Source: Acidobacteriota bacterium (GTDB lineage: Bacteria > Acidobacteriota > Terriglobia > Acidiferrales > 2-02-FULL-67-57). From it: 55,714 nt of DNA. Each line of letters opens with the position of its first letter. Positions within the stretch are counted from its first letter, which is position 1. Under the pieces are notes generated by a model. That model made no database searches and was not told the origin of the DNA. It saw only the letters and a list, made by a program, of their open reading frames with translations. Location: assembly GCA_016210855.1 (NCBI GenBank), contig JACQTJ010000021.1:1-55714 (forward strand), given 5' to 3'. This document shows, one piece after another, positions 47,162 to 55,714 of the stretch. Made by a program: the position numbers and the translations under genes.

Positions 47162-48460
47162 ATGAGGCTGCCTGGGATCCCTCGGCTTTCGCAACCCTTG
47201 ATGCTGGCCCTGCTGGCCGGGTTGCTGGAAGCCGCCTTCCTGGCCGTGCGCGGGCTCCACCCTCTGGATGAAAACGTCCCCGAAGTGATTGCCGTCACCT
47301 TGGCAGTCGGCCTGGTCTATTTGACAGCTGCCCATTTGGTCCTCTCCTGGAATCAATGCACGCGGTCGGCTCTCTTTGTCGTCCTGCTGGCCAGCCTGGC
47401 CTTCCGCCTTACGCTGTTTTCCCTCCCCCCAACCCTCTCCTATGACCTCTATCGCTACCAGTGGGAGGGCAAGGTCCAGCTGGCCGGTCGGAACCCCTAT
47501 CTTTCCGCTCCCGCCGACCCCGAGCTGGCACACCTTCGTCCCACTGAATTCAACCGGCTCCCGGGAGCGGAGTACACGGCCGCCTACGGGCCCCTGACTG
47601 AGCTGCTCTTCCGGCTCGCCGCCCGGCTCGACGGGCAGGCGGGCCTGAAGCTCCTAAGCGTCGCCTTCGACCTGGCAACGCTCGTGGTGCTGCTGGGCCT
47701 GCTGCGCACGCGGCGGGAGCCCCCGGTACGAGCCCTCCTCTATGCCTGGTGCCCGCTGGTGGTTGTAGAGTTTGCCGGCAGCGGGCACAACGATTCCGTT
47801 GCCCTCTTCGGTTTTCTGCTCGCCAACTTTTTGATTATACGGCAGCGGCCCGTGGTGTCAAACGCCGCCCTGGCCGCCGCCGCCCTTTCGAAGTGGTTTG
47901 CGGCCGTAGCCGCGCCGGTGTTTCTCTGGCGCAGCGGCTGGCGCGGGCTTCTCGCATTTCTTGCTGTGGGGCTGGCGGCGGCGCTGCCTTACCGGGACGC
48001 CGGTTGGAACCTGTTCGGCGGTCTCCTCTCCTATGCTGGCGAGTGGCGCAACAACGAAAGCCTTTACGCACTCTTGCTGGCCGCCACCGGGCAGGAGACC
48101 GTGGCCACGGGCGTGGCCCTCGGCGTGGGGGCCGGCCTGGCGGTCCACGCTGCTGCCCGCGGCACCGACCCGCTGCGGGCAAGCTACCTCTTGGTGGCCG
48201 CTGTGCTCCTGCTCTCTCCGAGCGTCTTTCCCTGGTACGTTACCTGGCTGGTGCCGTTTCTCTGTTTTTTCCCCAACCCCGGCTTCCTGGTTTTCACCAC
48301 CACCGTCCTGCTCAGCTACCACGTGCTGATTGACTACACTTCCCTGGGCGTCTGGCGCTACACCCCGTGGCTCGTCTGGCTGGAGTATGTCCCCGTCTAC
48401 ACGCTCTTACTGTGGAGGTGGGGGCGGACCGGCCGGTTTGCGGCGCAACTCAAGAACTGA
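47162..48460 (+). CDS. Polytopic GT87/mannosyltransferase-like membrane protein
   Basis: About ten hydrophobic segments; YDLYRYQWEGKVQLAGRNPYLSAPADPEL motif typical of GT-C lipid-sugar-dependent transferases. Confidence 0.75.
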   Translation: MRLPGIPRLSQPLMLALLAGLLEAAFLAVRGLHPLDENVPEVIAVTLAVGLVYLTAAHLVLSWNQCTRSALFVVLLASLAFRLTLFSLPPTLSYDLYRYQWEGKVQLAGRNPYLSAPADPELAHLRPTEFNRLPGAEYTAAYGPLTELLFRLAARLDGQAGLKLLSVAFDLATLVVLLGLLRTRREPPVRALLYAWCPLVVVEFAGSGHNDSVALFGFLLANFLIIRQRPVVSNAALAAAALSKWFAAVAAPVFLWRSGWRGLLAFLAVGLAAALPYRDAGWNLFGGLLSYAGEWRNNESLYALLLAATGQETVATGVALGVGAGLAVHAAARGTDPLRASYLLVAAVLLLSPSVFPWYVTWLVPFLCFFPNPGFLVFTTTVLLSYHVLIDYTSLGVWRYTPWLVWLEYVPVYTLLLWRWGRTGRFAAQLKN

Positions 48461-48471
48461 ATTGGTTTGCT

Positions 48472-48560
48472 TGTCATTCTGAGCGCAGCGAAGAATCTCA
48501 GCCGAAGGCGCGGGCAACGGTGAGATTCTTCGTCCCCGTACGGGTCCTCAGAATGACAGA
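48472..48560. repeat. Dispersed palindromic repeat, copy 10
   Basis: TGTCATTCTGAGCGCAGCGAAGAATCTCAGC...GTGAGATTCTTCGTCCCCGTACGGGTCCTCAGAATGACAG. Confidence 0.87.
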
Positions 48561-48569
48561 GGGGAAAAG

Positions 48570-49736
48570 CTAGACGTTGACGGCGAGGGTGGTGTCAACG
48601 CGGGGCTGGCCGTCGGCGGTGCGGGTTACCGGGCGGTAGAGCGTATCGCGCTCCACCGGGTCGCGTCCGGCCTCGTGGATCAGCCGCAGCAGTTCGGAAC
48701 GGCGCAGGGCCTGGGCGGTTTTGGCCCCGGCGTCGTGGTAAATCTTTTCTTCGATCACCGTGCCGTCAATGTCGTCGGCGCCGAAGCGCAGCCCCACCTG
48801 GGCGATGGGCGGGGTGAGCATGATCCAGTAGGCCTTGATGTGGGGGAAGTTGTCGAGCAGCAGGCGGCTGATGGCGATGTTCTTGAGGTCGAGGAAGCCG
48901 GTGGTCTTGGGCAGGTGGCTCAGGGCGGTGTTGTCGGGGTGGAAGGCGAGCGGGATGAAGCAGACAAAGCCGCGGGTCTCGTCCTGGAGGGCCCGCAACT
49001 GGAGCAGGTGGTCCACCCGTTCCTCCGCGGTCTCAATGTGGCCGTAGAGCATGGTGGCGTTCGAGTGCAGGCCGAGCTCATGCGCGTTGCGCGCCACCTG
49101 GAGCCACATCTGCCCGGAGGTCTTGTGGTCGCAGATGACCTTTCGCACTCGGGGGTGGAAAATCTCCGCCCCGCCGCCCGGCAGCGACCCGAGGCCCGCC
49201 TCCTTGAGCTTCAGGAGCACGTCGCGCACCGGCAGCTTCGAGATCCGCGACAGGTAGTGGATTTCCACCATGGTGAAGGCTTTCAGGTGGACGTGCGGGA
49301 AGCGCTCCTTCAGGCCGCGGAGCAGGTCGAGGTAGTACTCGAAGGGCAGGTCGGGGTGCAGCCCGCCGACGATATGGAACTCGGTGACGGCTTCATCGTA
49401 GCCGGTGGCGGCCGTCCGCAAGACCTCTTCGAGCGCCATGGTGTAGGCGCCAGGGGCGTTGGCGTCACGCCCGAAAGCGCACAGGCGGCAGTGGGCCACG
49501 CAGGTGTTCGTGGGGTTGATGTGGCGGTTGATGTTGTAATAGCAGAGGTTGCCGTGCTTCTGCTCGCGGACATGGTTGGCGAGCCAGCCGAGGGCGAGCA
49601 AATCGTTCGAATGGTAGAGGGCCACGCCGTCTTCAAACGAGAGCCGCTCGCCTGCCTGTACCTTCTCGGCGACGGGTTCGAGCCGCTTGTCTTCGAGAGT
49701 CAGTTGCCGGCTTATCATTTCGGTTGCATGAATCAC
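48570..49736 (-). CDS. mqnE: Aminofutalosine synthase (radical SAM)
   Basis: INPTNTCVAHCRLCAFGR (CX3CX2C), EFHIVGGLHPDLPFEYYLDLLRGLK, AGLGSLPGGGAEIFHPRVRKVICDHKTSG, GADDIDGTVIEEKIYHDAGA; start 49736 or 49718. Confidence 0.96.
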   Translation of the reverse strand: MIHATEMISRQLTLEDKRLEPVAEKVQAGERLSFEDGVALYHSNDLLALGWLANHVREQKHGNLCYYNINRHINPTNTCVAHCRLCAFGRDANAPGAYTMALEEVLRTAATGYDEAVTEFHIVGGLHPDLPFEYYLDLLRGLKERFPHVHLKAFTMVEIHYLSRISKLPVRDVLLKLKEAGLGSLPGGGAEIFHPRVRKVICDHKTSGQMWLQVARNAHELGLHSNATMLYGHIETAEERVDHLLQLRALQDETRGFVCFIPLAFHPDNTALSHLPKTTGFLDLKNIAISRLLLDNFPHIKAYWIMLTPPIAQVGLRFGADDIDGTVIEEKIYHDAGAKTAQALRRSELLRLIHEAGRDPVERDTLYRPVTRTADGQPRVDTTLAVNV

Positions 49737-50011
49737 AGAGTCGAGAAAATTCGGTCAACGAACCGCCAGTATCTGGCAAGATTCTGACCGTGATTTCTCA
49801 GATGATTCAACAAAACTTTGCGAGCTGTTGGACTTGCTTTTGACACAATTGGATTTCCTCTGAGTCGGGCGACAATACCTCCTGGGGTGTCAAGCCATCT
49901 ACTTTCAAACTTCCTCAGGTCTGTTTCGCTTCGCACTTTGAGCCAGTCTTTGTCTGCGCGTGTCACGGACTTTTGTAACAGGCCCCAAAAGTCCCCGCGG
50001 CTGGGCATCAC
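49733..50011 (-). CDS. 92-aa protein of unknown function
   Basis: ORF MMPSRGDFWGLLQKSVTRADKDWLKVRSETDLRKFESRWLDTPGG..., overlaps mqnE start by 4 nt, lower GC. Confidence 0.5.
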   Translation of the reverse strand: MMPSRGDFWGLLQKSVTRADKDWLKVRSETDLRKFESRWLDTPGGIVARLRGNPIVSKASPTARKVLLNHLRNHGQNLARYWRFVDRIFSTL

Positions 50012-50041
50012 AATCTCCCAGAATTCGACTTGTGCCTAGTT

Positions 50042-50123
50042 TGTCATTCCGAGCGGAGCCCAGAGGGCGAAGTCGAGGAACCTGCTTTTGAAAAGCAGAT
50101 CCCTCGACAAGCTCGGGATGACA
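50042..50123. repeat. Dispersed palindromic repeat, copy 11 (GGAATCTGCTT-like)
   Basis: TGTCATTCCGAGCGGAGC...GAGGAACCTGCTTTTGAAAAGCAGATCCCTCGACAAGCTCGGGATGACA. Confidence 0.85.
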
Positions 50124-50125
50124 CC

Positions 50126-51007
50126 CTAAAACAAAATATCCACGCCCCAGAACAAGAGCAGCAGCACGCTAATATACCCATTCACCGTGAAAAATGCAGC
50201 ATTCACCTGGCTCAAGTCGTGCGGCTTGACGAGCGAGTGCTCGTAGGCCAGCAGCCCTGCCACCACCGCCAGTCCCCCGTAGGCCACCGCCCCCAGCCCG
50301 GCCAGATGCGCCAGCCACACCAGCAGCCCGAGCATGGTGACGTGCAGCAGCCGGGACACCCACAGCGCTCCTGCTATCCCTATACGCCGGGGAAGGGAGA
50401 AAAGTCCCACCTGGCGGTCGAAGTCCACGTCCTGGCAGGCGTAGATGATATCGAAGCCGGCCACCCAGAAGAGCACGGCCAGGCTGAGGGGCAGAATCTC
50501 CCAGTCGAGCCGGCCGCGCACGGCAATCCAGGCCCCGGCGGGGGCCATCCCCAGGCACAGGCCCAGCACCCAGTGGGTGAGGAGGGTGAAGCGCTTGGTG
50601 AAGGAGTAGAGGAACAGGATGGCCAGCACCAGAGGGGAGAGCTTCAGCGCCAGGGGATTCAACTGCCCGGCGGCCAGCACCAGGACCGCCGCCGAGACCA
50701 GCGTGAAGGTCCAGGCAAACCCGAGCGAGAGCTTGCCGGTGGGCAGCTCGCGGTTGGCGGTGCGGGGGTTCCGGGCGTCGTAGCGGAGGTCGGCGATGCG
50801 GTTGAAGGCCATGGCGGCGCTGCGCCCGCCGACCATAGCCACGACAATCCAAAAAATCTGGTGCGCGGTCGGCCAGCCGCCTGCCCCGCCGCCGGCGGGG
50901 CGCGCCGCTAACAGCGCCCCCAGCAGGGCAAAGGGGAGCGCGAACACCGCGTGCTCGAACTTGATCATCCGCAGCGTGGTCAGCAGCGGACGGAACACGG
51001 CGCTCAT
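50126..51007 (-). CDS. UbiA-family prenyltransferase (menaquinone pathway, MqnP-like)
   Basis: MIKFEHAVFALPFALLGALLAA, GGRSAAMAFNRIADLRYDARNPRTANRELPTG, GFDIIYACQDVDFDRQVGLFSLPRRIG. Confidence 0.93.
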   Translation of the reverse strand: MSAVFRPLLTTLRMIKFEHAVFALPFALLGALLAARPAGGGAGGWPTAHQIFWIVVAMVGGRSAAMAFNRIADLRYDARNPRTANRELPTGKLSLGFAWTFTLVSAAVLVLAAGQLNPLALKLSPLVLAILFLYSFTKRFTLLTHWVLGLCLGMAPAGAWIAVRGRLDWEILPLSLAVLFWVAGFDIIYACQDVDFDRQVGLFSLPRRIGIAGALWVSRLLHVTMLGLLVWLAHLAGLGAVAYGGLAVVAGLLAYEHSLVKPHDLSQVNAAFFTVNGYISVLLLLFWGVDILF

Positions 51008-51615
51008 CCTCCGGCGCCTTTCCACTGGCGCTGCCTTTCTTGCGGCAGGCCGAGGCGGGCCAGCACCCGGCAGCAGAACTGCGTCACCAGCTCGTCCAGG
51101 TTCCTGGCGCCAAAGTAGTAACCCGGCGAAATCGGGAAGTTGACCCCGCCGGCGCGGGCCACCCGCAGGGCGTTCGCCAGGTGGATGGTGTTGAGCGGGG
51201 TGTCGCGCCAGCAGACGAGCAGCGGCCGGCCTTCCTTCAGGTGGACGTCCGCGGCCCGGCGCATCAGGTTGTCGCTCAGGCCGTTGGCGATGGCCCCGAG
51301 CGTCCCCATCGAGCAGGGGATGATGACCATGCCGTCGGTCGGGTAGCTGCCGCTGGCGAGCGAGGCGCCGATGTCGGCGTTGTGCAGGTGCTCGAACTTT
51401 TTCGCCGCTGCCCGGCCCACCAGCGCCGCTGGCAGCTGGGCCAGGTCTTTGGGAGCGATGTGGAGCTCTTCCTTGAGCAGGCGCATCCCGCCACTGGATA
51501 CGACCAGAGGCACGCCGGCGACGCGCTTGTCCGCCGCCAGGAGTTCCAACAGCCGGCGGGCATAGAGGGCGCCCGAGGCCCCGCTGATGCCCACGACGAT
51601 GGTCTTGCCGCCCAT
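51004..51615 (-). CDS. UbiX-family flavin prenyltransferase
   Basis: TIVVGISGASGALYARRLLELL, SGGMRLLKEEL, GMVIIPCSMGTLGAIANGLSDNLMRRAADVHLKEGRPLLVCWRDTPLN. Confidence 0.95.
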   Translation of the reverse strand: MGGKTIVVGISGASGALYARRLLELLAADKRVAGVPLVVSSGGMRLLKEELHIAPKDLAQLPAALVGRAAAKKFEHLHNADIGASLASGSYPTDGMVIIPCSMGTLGAIANGLSDNLMRRAADVHLKEGRPLLVCWRDTPLNTIHLANALRVARAGGVNFPISPGYYFGARNLDELVTQFCCRVLARLGLPQERQRQWKGAGG

Positions 51616-51712
51616 GGGGGAATGCGCTCGGCCTCCGGAGCCTTGCGCATAGGCGGGAGTCTAGGACGCGCCTGCGTCCCAGTCAAGAAAACCCCGGCCG
51701 CACCCTTTTGGC

Positions 51713-51786
51713 TGTCACCCCGAGCGAAGCGAGGGGTCTGCTGGTGAGGCTGGAAGCGATGCGAAAAGCAGATTCCTCGGAATGAG
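51713..51786. repeat. Dispersed palindromic repeat, copy 12
   Basis: TGTCACCCCGAGCGAAGCGAGGGGTCTGCTGG...AAAAGCAGATTCCTCGGAATGAG. Confidence 0.75.
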
Positions 51787-51843
51787 GGTCGTGCGCGGTT
51801 GCGGTGGCCTCGTGTAGAATGCTCTTGCCCTCAAGGTACGCCA

Positions 51844-52590
<747 letters not shown>

Positions 52591-52604
52591 CCGTGTTTAT
52601 GGCC

Positions 52605-52691
52605 GGTTATTCCGAGCGAAGCGAGGAATCTGCTTGCCGCCGGCGCAGTCAGACAACACAAACAGACCTCTCGACTGCGCTCGGGGTGACA
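52605..52691. repeat. Dispersed palindromic repeat, copy 13
   Basis: TTATTCCGAGCGAAGCGAGGAATCTGCTTG...ACCTCTCGACTGCGCTCGGGGTGACA. Confidence 0.75.
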
Positions 52692-52716
52692 TCTCCGAAC
52701 AAGGAGCTGGGACACG

Positions 52717-53031
52717 ATGCCTAGAGTCTTCCGCAAGCAGGTGTTCGTCTGCACCACCGAAGGCGAAGGGAAGTGCGCGACCAAGGGGTCGCTGGAGGTT
52801 TTCCAGAAGTTTCGCGACGAGGTGAAGGCGCGCAACCTGACCGACATCATCGTCACCCGCGTGGGCTGCACCGGGCAGCACGCCACCGGCCCCACAGTCA
52901 TCGTCCACCCAGACGGGCTTTGGTACCAGCGGGTCACTCCGACCGACGTCGCAGAAATCATCGAGCAGCACCTGGTGGGCGGCAGGCCGGTCGCGCGGCT
53001 CATCAACCCCGAAATGCAGGTGAAGGGATAG
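52717..53031 (+). CDS. Thioredoxin-like [2Fe-2S] ferredoxin with predicted 3Cys/1His ligand set
   Basis: VFVCTTEGEGKCATKGS...RVGCTGQHATGPTVIVHPDGLWYQRVTPTDVAEIIEQHLVGGRPV; same architecture as (2Fe-2S) ferredoxin-domain proteins but His replaces the fourth Cys. Confidence 0.85.
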   Translation: MPRVFRKQVFVCTTEGEGKCATKGSLEVFQKFRDEVKARNLTDIIVTRVGCTGQHATGPTVIVHPDGLWYQRVTPTDVAEIIEQHLVGGRPVARLINPEMQVKG

Positions 53032-53066
53032 GCTGCTCCCAGTGGAGCTACGGCGTTAGACCAGGG

Positions 53067-54581
53067 CTAGGTGCCCGGCGGGCCGCTGACCGGCTGGCAG
53101 CGGATCAAGCGGCGGTTGGGTCCGGCTTCGAGAGTCCCCTTCTCGACGTGGACGTTGAAGGTCCGGGTCTGCACTTCCAGGGGAAAGCTCGAATCGGGCC
53201 CGGGCAGCTGCTCCGCCGGGAGGGACAGCAGGTAAGTCGTGCGGGCGGGGTCGTACAGGGTGGCTCCATTCACCACCCGCAAAGCGCACTCTTCGGCCAC
53301 GCCGAAATCAATCACCAGGAAGCGGGCCAGCACCCGCCCGTCCGGCAACTGCAGCAAGCTGACGGGATTGACCCCGTGGAGGTGGAAGCCCCGCGGTCGC
53401 ACTGCACTGATGTCCACTTCCAGTTCTCCGGTGCCCGGCGGAAAAAGCCCCTCCAGGAGCGCTTTCCGGGCCGCAGTGCGGGCAGCCATTTCCTTTCGCA
53501 CCAACTCTTGAATCCGGTCCCAGTTGATGCCCAGAGCCTGGAGCGACCGCTGGTAGTAAGCCTGGATGGAAACGTTGTCGGCGGGGAAGCTGACGGCCTC
53601 GGCGAGCAGCTCGTCGAGGAACTTCGGGGTGCGCTCGAACTCTTCTTTCCAGCGGGGACGCAGGCGGTCGAGGAGGACCGCTTGGGCCATCCCCAAGGGG
53701 TAGAGCCGTTGGCGGAGGGTGTCGCCGGCTGCTGCCAGGTCGGTGAGGGGGTTGAGCCGGCGGCGGAGCAGCTGCCGGTTGCGACGGAAGCCCGAAAAGT
53801 TCGGGTCGAGCCGCACGAGCGCCGGCAGCCCGTGGTAGCCCTTGAGCGGCCGGCTCAGGAAGCGGTACTCGATGTACTGGGAGAGGCCTTCGTTGACCTC
53901 CTCGCCGCGCTCGAAACGGATCTGCTCGGGGTTGAGCAGCCGGCGGCGCACCGCCCGCACGGCCAGGAAGCGCAGCAGGAAAGCCCGCGCCTTGCGCAGT
54001 TCTCTGACCTCCAGGGCTTGGTCCAGCAGGGCGGCTTCGAGGGAGAGCCAGGCGTTGTTGTCGAAGGAGAACTCCGGGTAGCGCCCGAACAGCACCACCA
54101 GGATGTCGCCGAATTTCTCCGGGGCCACCCGCTGCCGGTAGGCGTGGAAGAGCTCGTGCAGGCAAACGGCCAGGGCGTCCTCGGCGGGCGTGGCCATCAA
54201 GGTCTGGTAGGTGACCATGGAGGTGACGACGCCGTTCAAGGGCAGAGCGGTGTTTGCCATCAGCCCCGCGGTGTTCGTCGAGACGTAGACCGGGGTCGAG
54301 ACCAGCGGGGTCTGGACACGCACGAAGTGCGCCGGAGGATCCGGGTGCTGGATGAGGACGGCCAGGCGCCCCTGGTCGTGCACCGCAATCGGCGTGGAGA
54401 GCAGGTCCCAGCCCGGCCAGAAGTCTTTCCCGTAGAGACGTCCGATTTCGCGCAACTGTTCGAGCCGCGCCAGAAGCACTGACTCGCGCCCGATGAGTTC
54501 TGCGGGTGTCTCAGCCGCGGCCCCGAGCGGCGGCAGCAGGCTCAGAGCCGCCGCCAGCAGGAAAGGACGGAGCCGGGACAC
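53067..54581 (-). CDS. Putative secreted zinc-metallopeptidase-like protein, unknown family
   Basis: Signal peptide MSRLRPFLLAAALSLLPPLGAAAE; single HELFHAYRQR (HExxH) motif; SLEAALLDQAL downstream Glu-containing helix. Confidence 0.55.
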   Translation of the reverse strand: MSRLRPFLLAAALSLLPPLGAAAETPAELIGRESVLLARLEQLREIGRLYGKDFWPGWDLLSTPIAVHDQGRLAVLIQHPDPPAHFVRVQTPLVSTPVYVSTNTAGLMANTALPLNGVVTSMVTYQTLMATPAEDALAVCLHELFHAYRQRVAPEKFGDILVVLFGRYPEFSFDNNAWLSLEAALLDQALEVRELRKARAFLLRFLAVRAVRRRLLNPEQIRFERGEEVNEGLSQYIEYRFLSRPLKGYHGLPALVRLDPNFSGFRRNRQLLRRRLNPLTDLAAAGDTLRQRLYPLGMAQAVLLDRLRPRWKEEFERTPKFLDELLAEAVSFPADNVSIQAYYQRSLQALGINWDRIQELVRKEMAARTAARKALLEGLFPPGTGELEVDISAVRPRGFHLHGVNPVSLLQLPDGRVLARFLVIDFGVAEECALRVVNGATLYDPARTTYLLSLPAEQLPGPDSSFPLEVQTRTFNVHVEKGTLEAGPNRRLIRCQPVSGPPGT

Positions 54582-54587
54582 GGACGC

Positions 54588-55714
54588 TCAGGCAAACACC
54601 CGCCGGAAGATTTCGTCCACGTGGCGGAGGGCGTGGCCCAGATCGAAAGCGGCCTCGATTTCCTGCGGGGAGAGTTTGGCCGTAATGCGCGGCTCGGCGA
54701 GCACTGCCTGCTTGAAGTTTTGGTTCGACTCCCAGACCTGAGCGGCGGCCTCCTGCACCCAGGCGTAGGCTTCCTCGCGGGGGGCACCTTTCTTCACCAG
54801 CTCGAGCAGCAGCGCCTCGGAGAAGACCAGCCCCCGGGTCAGCTCCAGGTTCTGCCGCATGCGCTCGGGGTAGACGCGGAGCTGTTCGATGAGGGTGGCG
54901 GTTTTGTCGAGGAGGTAGTCCGCCAGGATGGTCGAATCCGGCAGGATGACGCGCTCGACGGAGCTGTGGGAGATGTCGCGCTCGTGCCAGAGGGGCACGT
55001 TTTCCAGCCCCGCCTGGGCGTTCGCCCGCACCAGGCGGGCCAGCCCGCAAATCTGCTCGGCGACGATGGGGTTGCGCTTGTGGGGCATGGCGGAGCTGCC
55101 GCGCTGCCCGGCCCCGAAGTGCTCCTCCGCTTCGCGCACCTCGGTGCGCTGCAGATGGCGAATCTCCAGGGCCATCTTCTCGAGCGAGGTGGCGATGACC
55201 GCCAGCGTCGCCAGGTAGTACGCGTAGCGATCGCGCTGGATGATCTGCGAGCTGATGGCCGCCGGCACGAGTCCCAGCTGTCCGCAGATGCGCTGTTCGA
55301 TTGGCGGGGCCAAGTGCGCGAAGGTGCCCACGGCGCCTGAGATCTTCCCCACCCGCAGCTCCTCGGCCGCCCGCCCGAAGCGCTCCCGGTTGCGCTGGTT
55401 CTCGCTGTACCAGGTGGCGAGCTTCAACCCGAAGGTGGTGGGCTCGGCGTGGACGCCATGAGTCCGGCCCACCATGGGCGTGTCCTTGAACTCGTAGGCG
55501 CGCTTCTTGAGGACGCCGGCCAGTCGCTCGAGCCCGTCGCGCAGCAGGGCGTTCGCCTCCACGAGCAGCAGGGCCTGGGCGGTGTCGAGCACGTCGGAGC
55601 TCGTGAGCCCGTAATGGAAGTAGCGCCCCGCCCCGGCGGCCTCCGGGCCCAGGTTTTCCACCACGGCCAGGGTGAAGGCGATCACGTCGTGGCGGACCTT
55701 CTGCTCGAGTTCCA
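54588..55714 (-). CDS. purB: Adenylosuccinate lyase (5' part beyond window edge)
   Basis: VGRTHGVHAEPTTFGLKLATWY, ISGAVGTFA, QRGSSAMPHKRNPIVAEQICGLARLVR, WHERDISHSSVERVILPDS; ORF open to the window end. Confidence 0.97.
   Translation of the reverse strand, partial: ELEQKVRHDVIAFTLAVVENLGPEAAGAGRYFHYGLTSSDVLDTAQALLLVEANALLRDGLERLAGVLKKRAYEFKDTPMVGRTHGVHAEPTTFGLKLATWYSENQRNRERFGRAAEELRVGKISGAVGTFAHLAPPIEQRICGQLGLVPAAISSQIIQRDRYAYYLATLAVIATSLEKMALEIRHLQRTEVREAEEHFGAGQRGSSAMPHKRNPIVAEQICGLARLVRANAQAGLENVPLWHERDISHSSVERVILPDSTILADYLLDKTATLIEQLRVYPERMRQNLELTRGLVFSEALLLELVKKGAPREEAYAWVQEAAAQVWESNQNFKQAVLAEPRITAKLSPQEIEAAFDLGHALRHVDEIFRRVFA

Overview
High-GC, mostly minus-strand housekeeping segment, probably from an acidobacterium-like genome (inferred from gene content only). 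It encodes ribosomal, translation and tRNA-synthetase genes (rpsP-khpA-rimM-trmD / rplS, infC-rpmI-rplT-pheS..pheT, thrS, efp, ffh), purB/purH, futalosine-type menaquinone genes (mqnE, UbiA-like, UbiX-like), larB, selA, several proteases, a probable 6S RNA downstream of zapA, and many dispersed palindromic repeats. The most striking signal is at 12929-14323. A radical SAM gene appears to stop at TGA (14285-14287), but in-frame readthrough gives a C-terminal Cys-Sec-Ala-Glu-Pro tail (C-U-A-E-P-T-E-E-Q-V-A-L-F) ending at TAG 14321-14323. A bacterial-SECIS-like hairpin sits directly downstream of the TGA, an ATP-grasp gene starts 4 nt after the TAG, and selA lies elsewhere in the window. I read this as a selenoprotein radical SAM / ATP-grasp two-gene module of unknown function. 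Other signals: a thioredoxin-like [2Fe-2S] ferredoxin with a Cys-to-His change at a predicted cluster ligand, a repeat element inserted in frame into purH, a possible non-canonical infC start, a degenerate HExxH in a peptidase-like protein, and low-GC insertions (HicA/HicB-like three-gene island; a 536-aa orphan between pheS and pheT). No tool was run; all calls come from reading the sequence and the supplied ORF translations.
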